64,000 nt of DNA, from contig NZ_CP049905.1 in assembly GCF_011305535.1 (NCBI RefSeq), positions 5,206,001 through 5,270,000 of the forward strand, in the 5' to 3' direction. The notes beneath the pieces are model-generated. The model made no database searches. It was not told the origin of the DNA and saw only the letters and a list, made by a program, of their open reading frames with translations. Positions within the stretch are counted from its first letter, which is position 1. Each line of letters opens with the position of its first letter. The translations under genes were made by a program, and so were the position numbers. This document shows positions 63,185 to 64,000 of the stretch, in pieces. The stretch is from Diaphorobacter sp. HDW4B. Lineage in GTDB: Bacteria; Pseudomonadota; Gammaproteobacteria; Burkholderiales; Burkholderiaceae_C.

Positions 63185-63502
63185 ATGGCCTTCGCAGACA
63201 ACATCCGCCAACTCCCTTCCGTAGCCCATATCGCCGCCCTGCGCCTGCTGGACGAATCCGGCAATGAAGTGGCCAGCATTCCCAACGCACCAGGCAAGAC
63301 CGGCTCGCTAACCGTCTACGCCGCGCTTGCTGCCAAGCACGGCGCGATCAACGAAGCCGCCGCGCGCGAAGGTCTGGAACTGTTCGCCGAGCACACGGAA
63401 GATGCGCAAAAGCATCCCGGCAACCACCCGAACATCGACCGCCTGCTCGATGTGATCGCAGGCGGCAAGAGCCTCAAGGTCGAGATCGTTCCAAAGGCCT
63501 GA
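63185..63502 (+). CDS. DUF2322 family protein
   Basis: The 105-residue soluble protein matches DUF2322, a small beta/gammaproteobacterial family: FADNIRQLPSVAHIAALRLLD, GNEVASIPNAPGKTGSLTVYAAL in part, and KHPGNHPNIDRLLDV. Function is unknown. It lies 60 bases downstream of the membrane-protein gene in the same direction. Confidence 0.82.
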   Translation: MAFADNIRQLPSVAHIAALRLLDESGNEVASIPNAPGKTGSLTVYAALAAKHGAINEAAAREGLELFAEHTEDAQKHPGNHPNIDRLLDVIAGGKSLKVEIVPKA

Positions 63503-63522
63503 ATTCAACGTGAGTGTCAGCC

Positions 63523-63993
63523 CTACTCCTTGGGAATCAACTTAATGCAAGCAAATCGCGTTTGAAATTTGAGAGGGAGCACCTTGACGGGGGTTTCCGT
63601 CTCTCCGACCACCTTGACCAAAATGGCAACACAGCCAGCCTTCTTTGCGTCTGCAAAACCAACCGTCCGACCTATGTTGCCCACCACACCCAGGGTGACT
63701 TTGTATGACGCATCCTTTTCCGGCACAAATGAAAATGGAATGCGGCAGTAGGAGTCAGAATAAGTCCTCTCCGCCACGATCAAGGTCTCCTTGTTTGCAT
63801 GGATTCGTGCGCCATTGCTGACAGAGGTGACACCTGAATAGCAGCCTTTTTCATTTGTAGAGAAAAGGACTGCATCTTCGCTTGGCAGCAAAGTGGCTGC
63901 GTCTTCATTCACGTTGGGTGGCACGTACTGAGCCCCAATTTATTTGCAGCCAGAGATAACCAAGCTCGCAGGAACAATCAGTACAAGCGCCAT
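63523..63993 (-). pseudogene. Lipoprotein gene with in-frame stop after the lipobox
   Basis: From the ATG at 63993 the frame encodes a lipoprotein signal peptide ending SLVISGC, one Lys, and then TAA at 63942-63940. The same frame reopens at once and continues 138 codons to the stop at 63523, including FSTNEKGCYSGVTSV, YCRIPFSFVPEKDAS and FADAKKAGCVAILVK. Translation could restart only at GTG 63924, which lacks an export signal. A point nonsense mutation, a sequencing error or recoding would each explain it. The true start may lie beyond the window, since the signal lacks an N-terminal positive charge. The family is not recognised. Confidence 0.6.
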
Positions 63994-64000
63994 TGTGCGC

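Overview
The window is a high-GC betaproteobacterial segment, most likely from a Comamonadaceae member (Comamonas/Delftia/Acidovorax type). That placement is inferred from GC-rich codon use, the pcm-rhodanese-tolC order, a DUF2322 gene and the overall gene families. No rRNA or tRNA gene was seen, so genus is not claimed. Genes sit on both strands in short operons.

Layout: (1) 1-6.5 kb is the end of an integrative and conjugative element (ICE) of the PFGI-1/SPI-7 type. A leftward operon runs parA, parB, a DUF2857 gene, an unknown gene and two related replication-type proteins, then a truncated gene at the window start. A pair of iteron-like palindromic repeats lies at 196-250, and operator-like palindromes lie upstream of parA. 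(2) 6.6-12.4 kb holds a suppressor-of-fused-domain gene, a divergent LysR/EamA pair, a DUF4236 gene, a complete IS481-family element inserted exactly at that gene's stop codon, and an orphan HipB-like regulator. (3) 12.6-21.4 kb holds an SDR oxidoreductase, glyoxalase I and a complete gluconate system: LacI-type regulator, gluconokinase, three-part TRAP transporter, Edd and Eda. Two perfect GATAGCGCTATC operators lie in the divergent control region, one inside the gluconokinase coding sequence. (4) 21.5-24.4 kb is a small accessory patch with an SMI1/ankyrin protein and a ParE-type toxin-antitoxin pair. (5) 24.5-36.2 kb carries OmpA-like, ChaC-like, SodC, PdxH and AEC transporter genes, a protein with 31 uninterrupted hexapeptide repeats, a ZnuD-like zinc receptor with a small partner gene, MsrA, a TetR regulator, and pcm-rhodanese-tolC. 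(6) 36.2-51.1 kb carries a Pat-type acyl-CoA ligase/acetyltransferase fusion, waaA, algC, an alkylation repair operon (Ada-AlkA fusion, Ogt, EamA transporter), a 1288-residue PAS/GGDEF/EAL protein and prpE. (7) 51.4-64 kb is mainly housekeeping and stress genes, ending in a lipoprotein gene with an in-frame stop just after its lipobox.

The clearest functional unit is the gluconate regulon: TRAP uptake, phosphorylation by GntK, then Entner-Doudoroff cleavage by Edd and Eda, under a divergent LacI-family repressor. The least described items are the repeated module and iteron pair in the ICE replication operon, the 31-hexad beta-helix protein, and the IS whose transposase stop codon is supplied by the target duplication.
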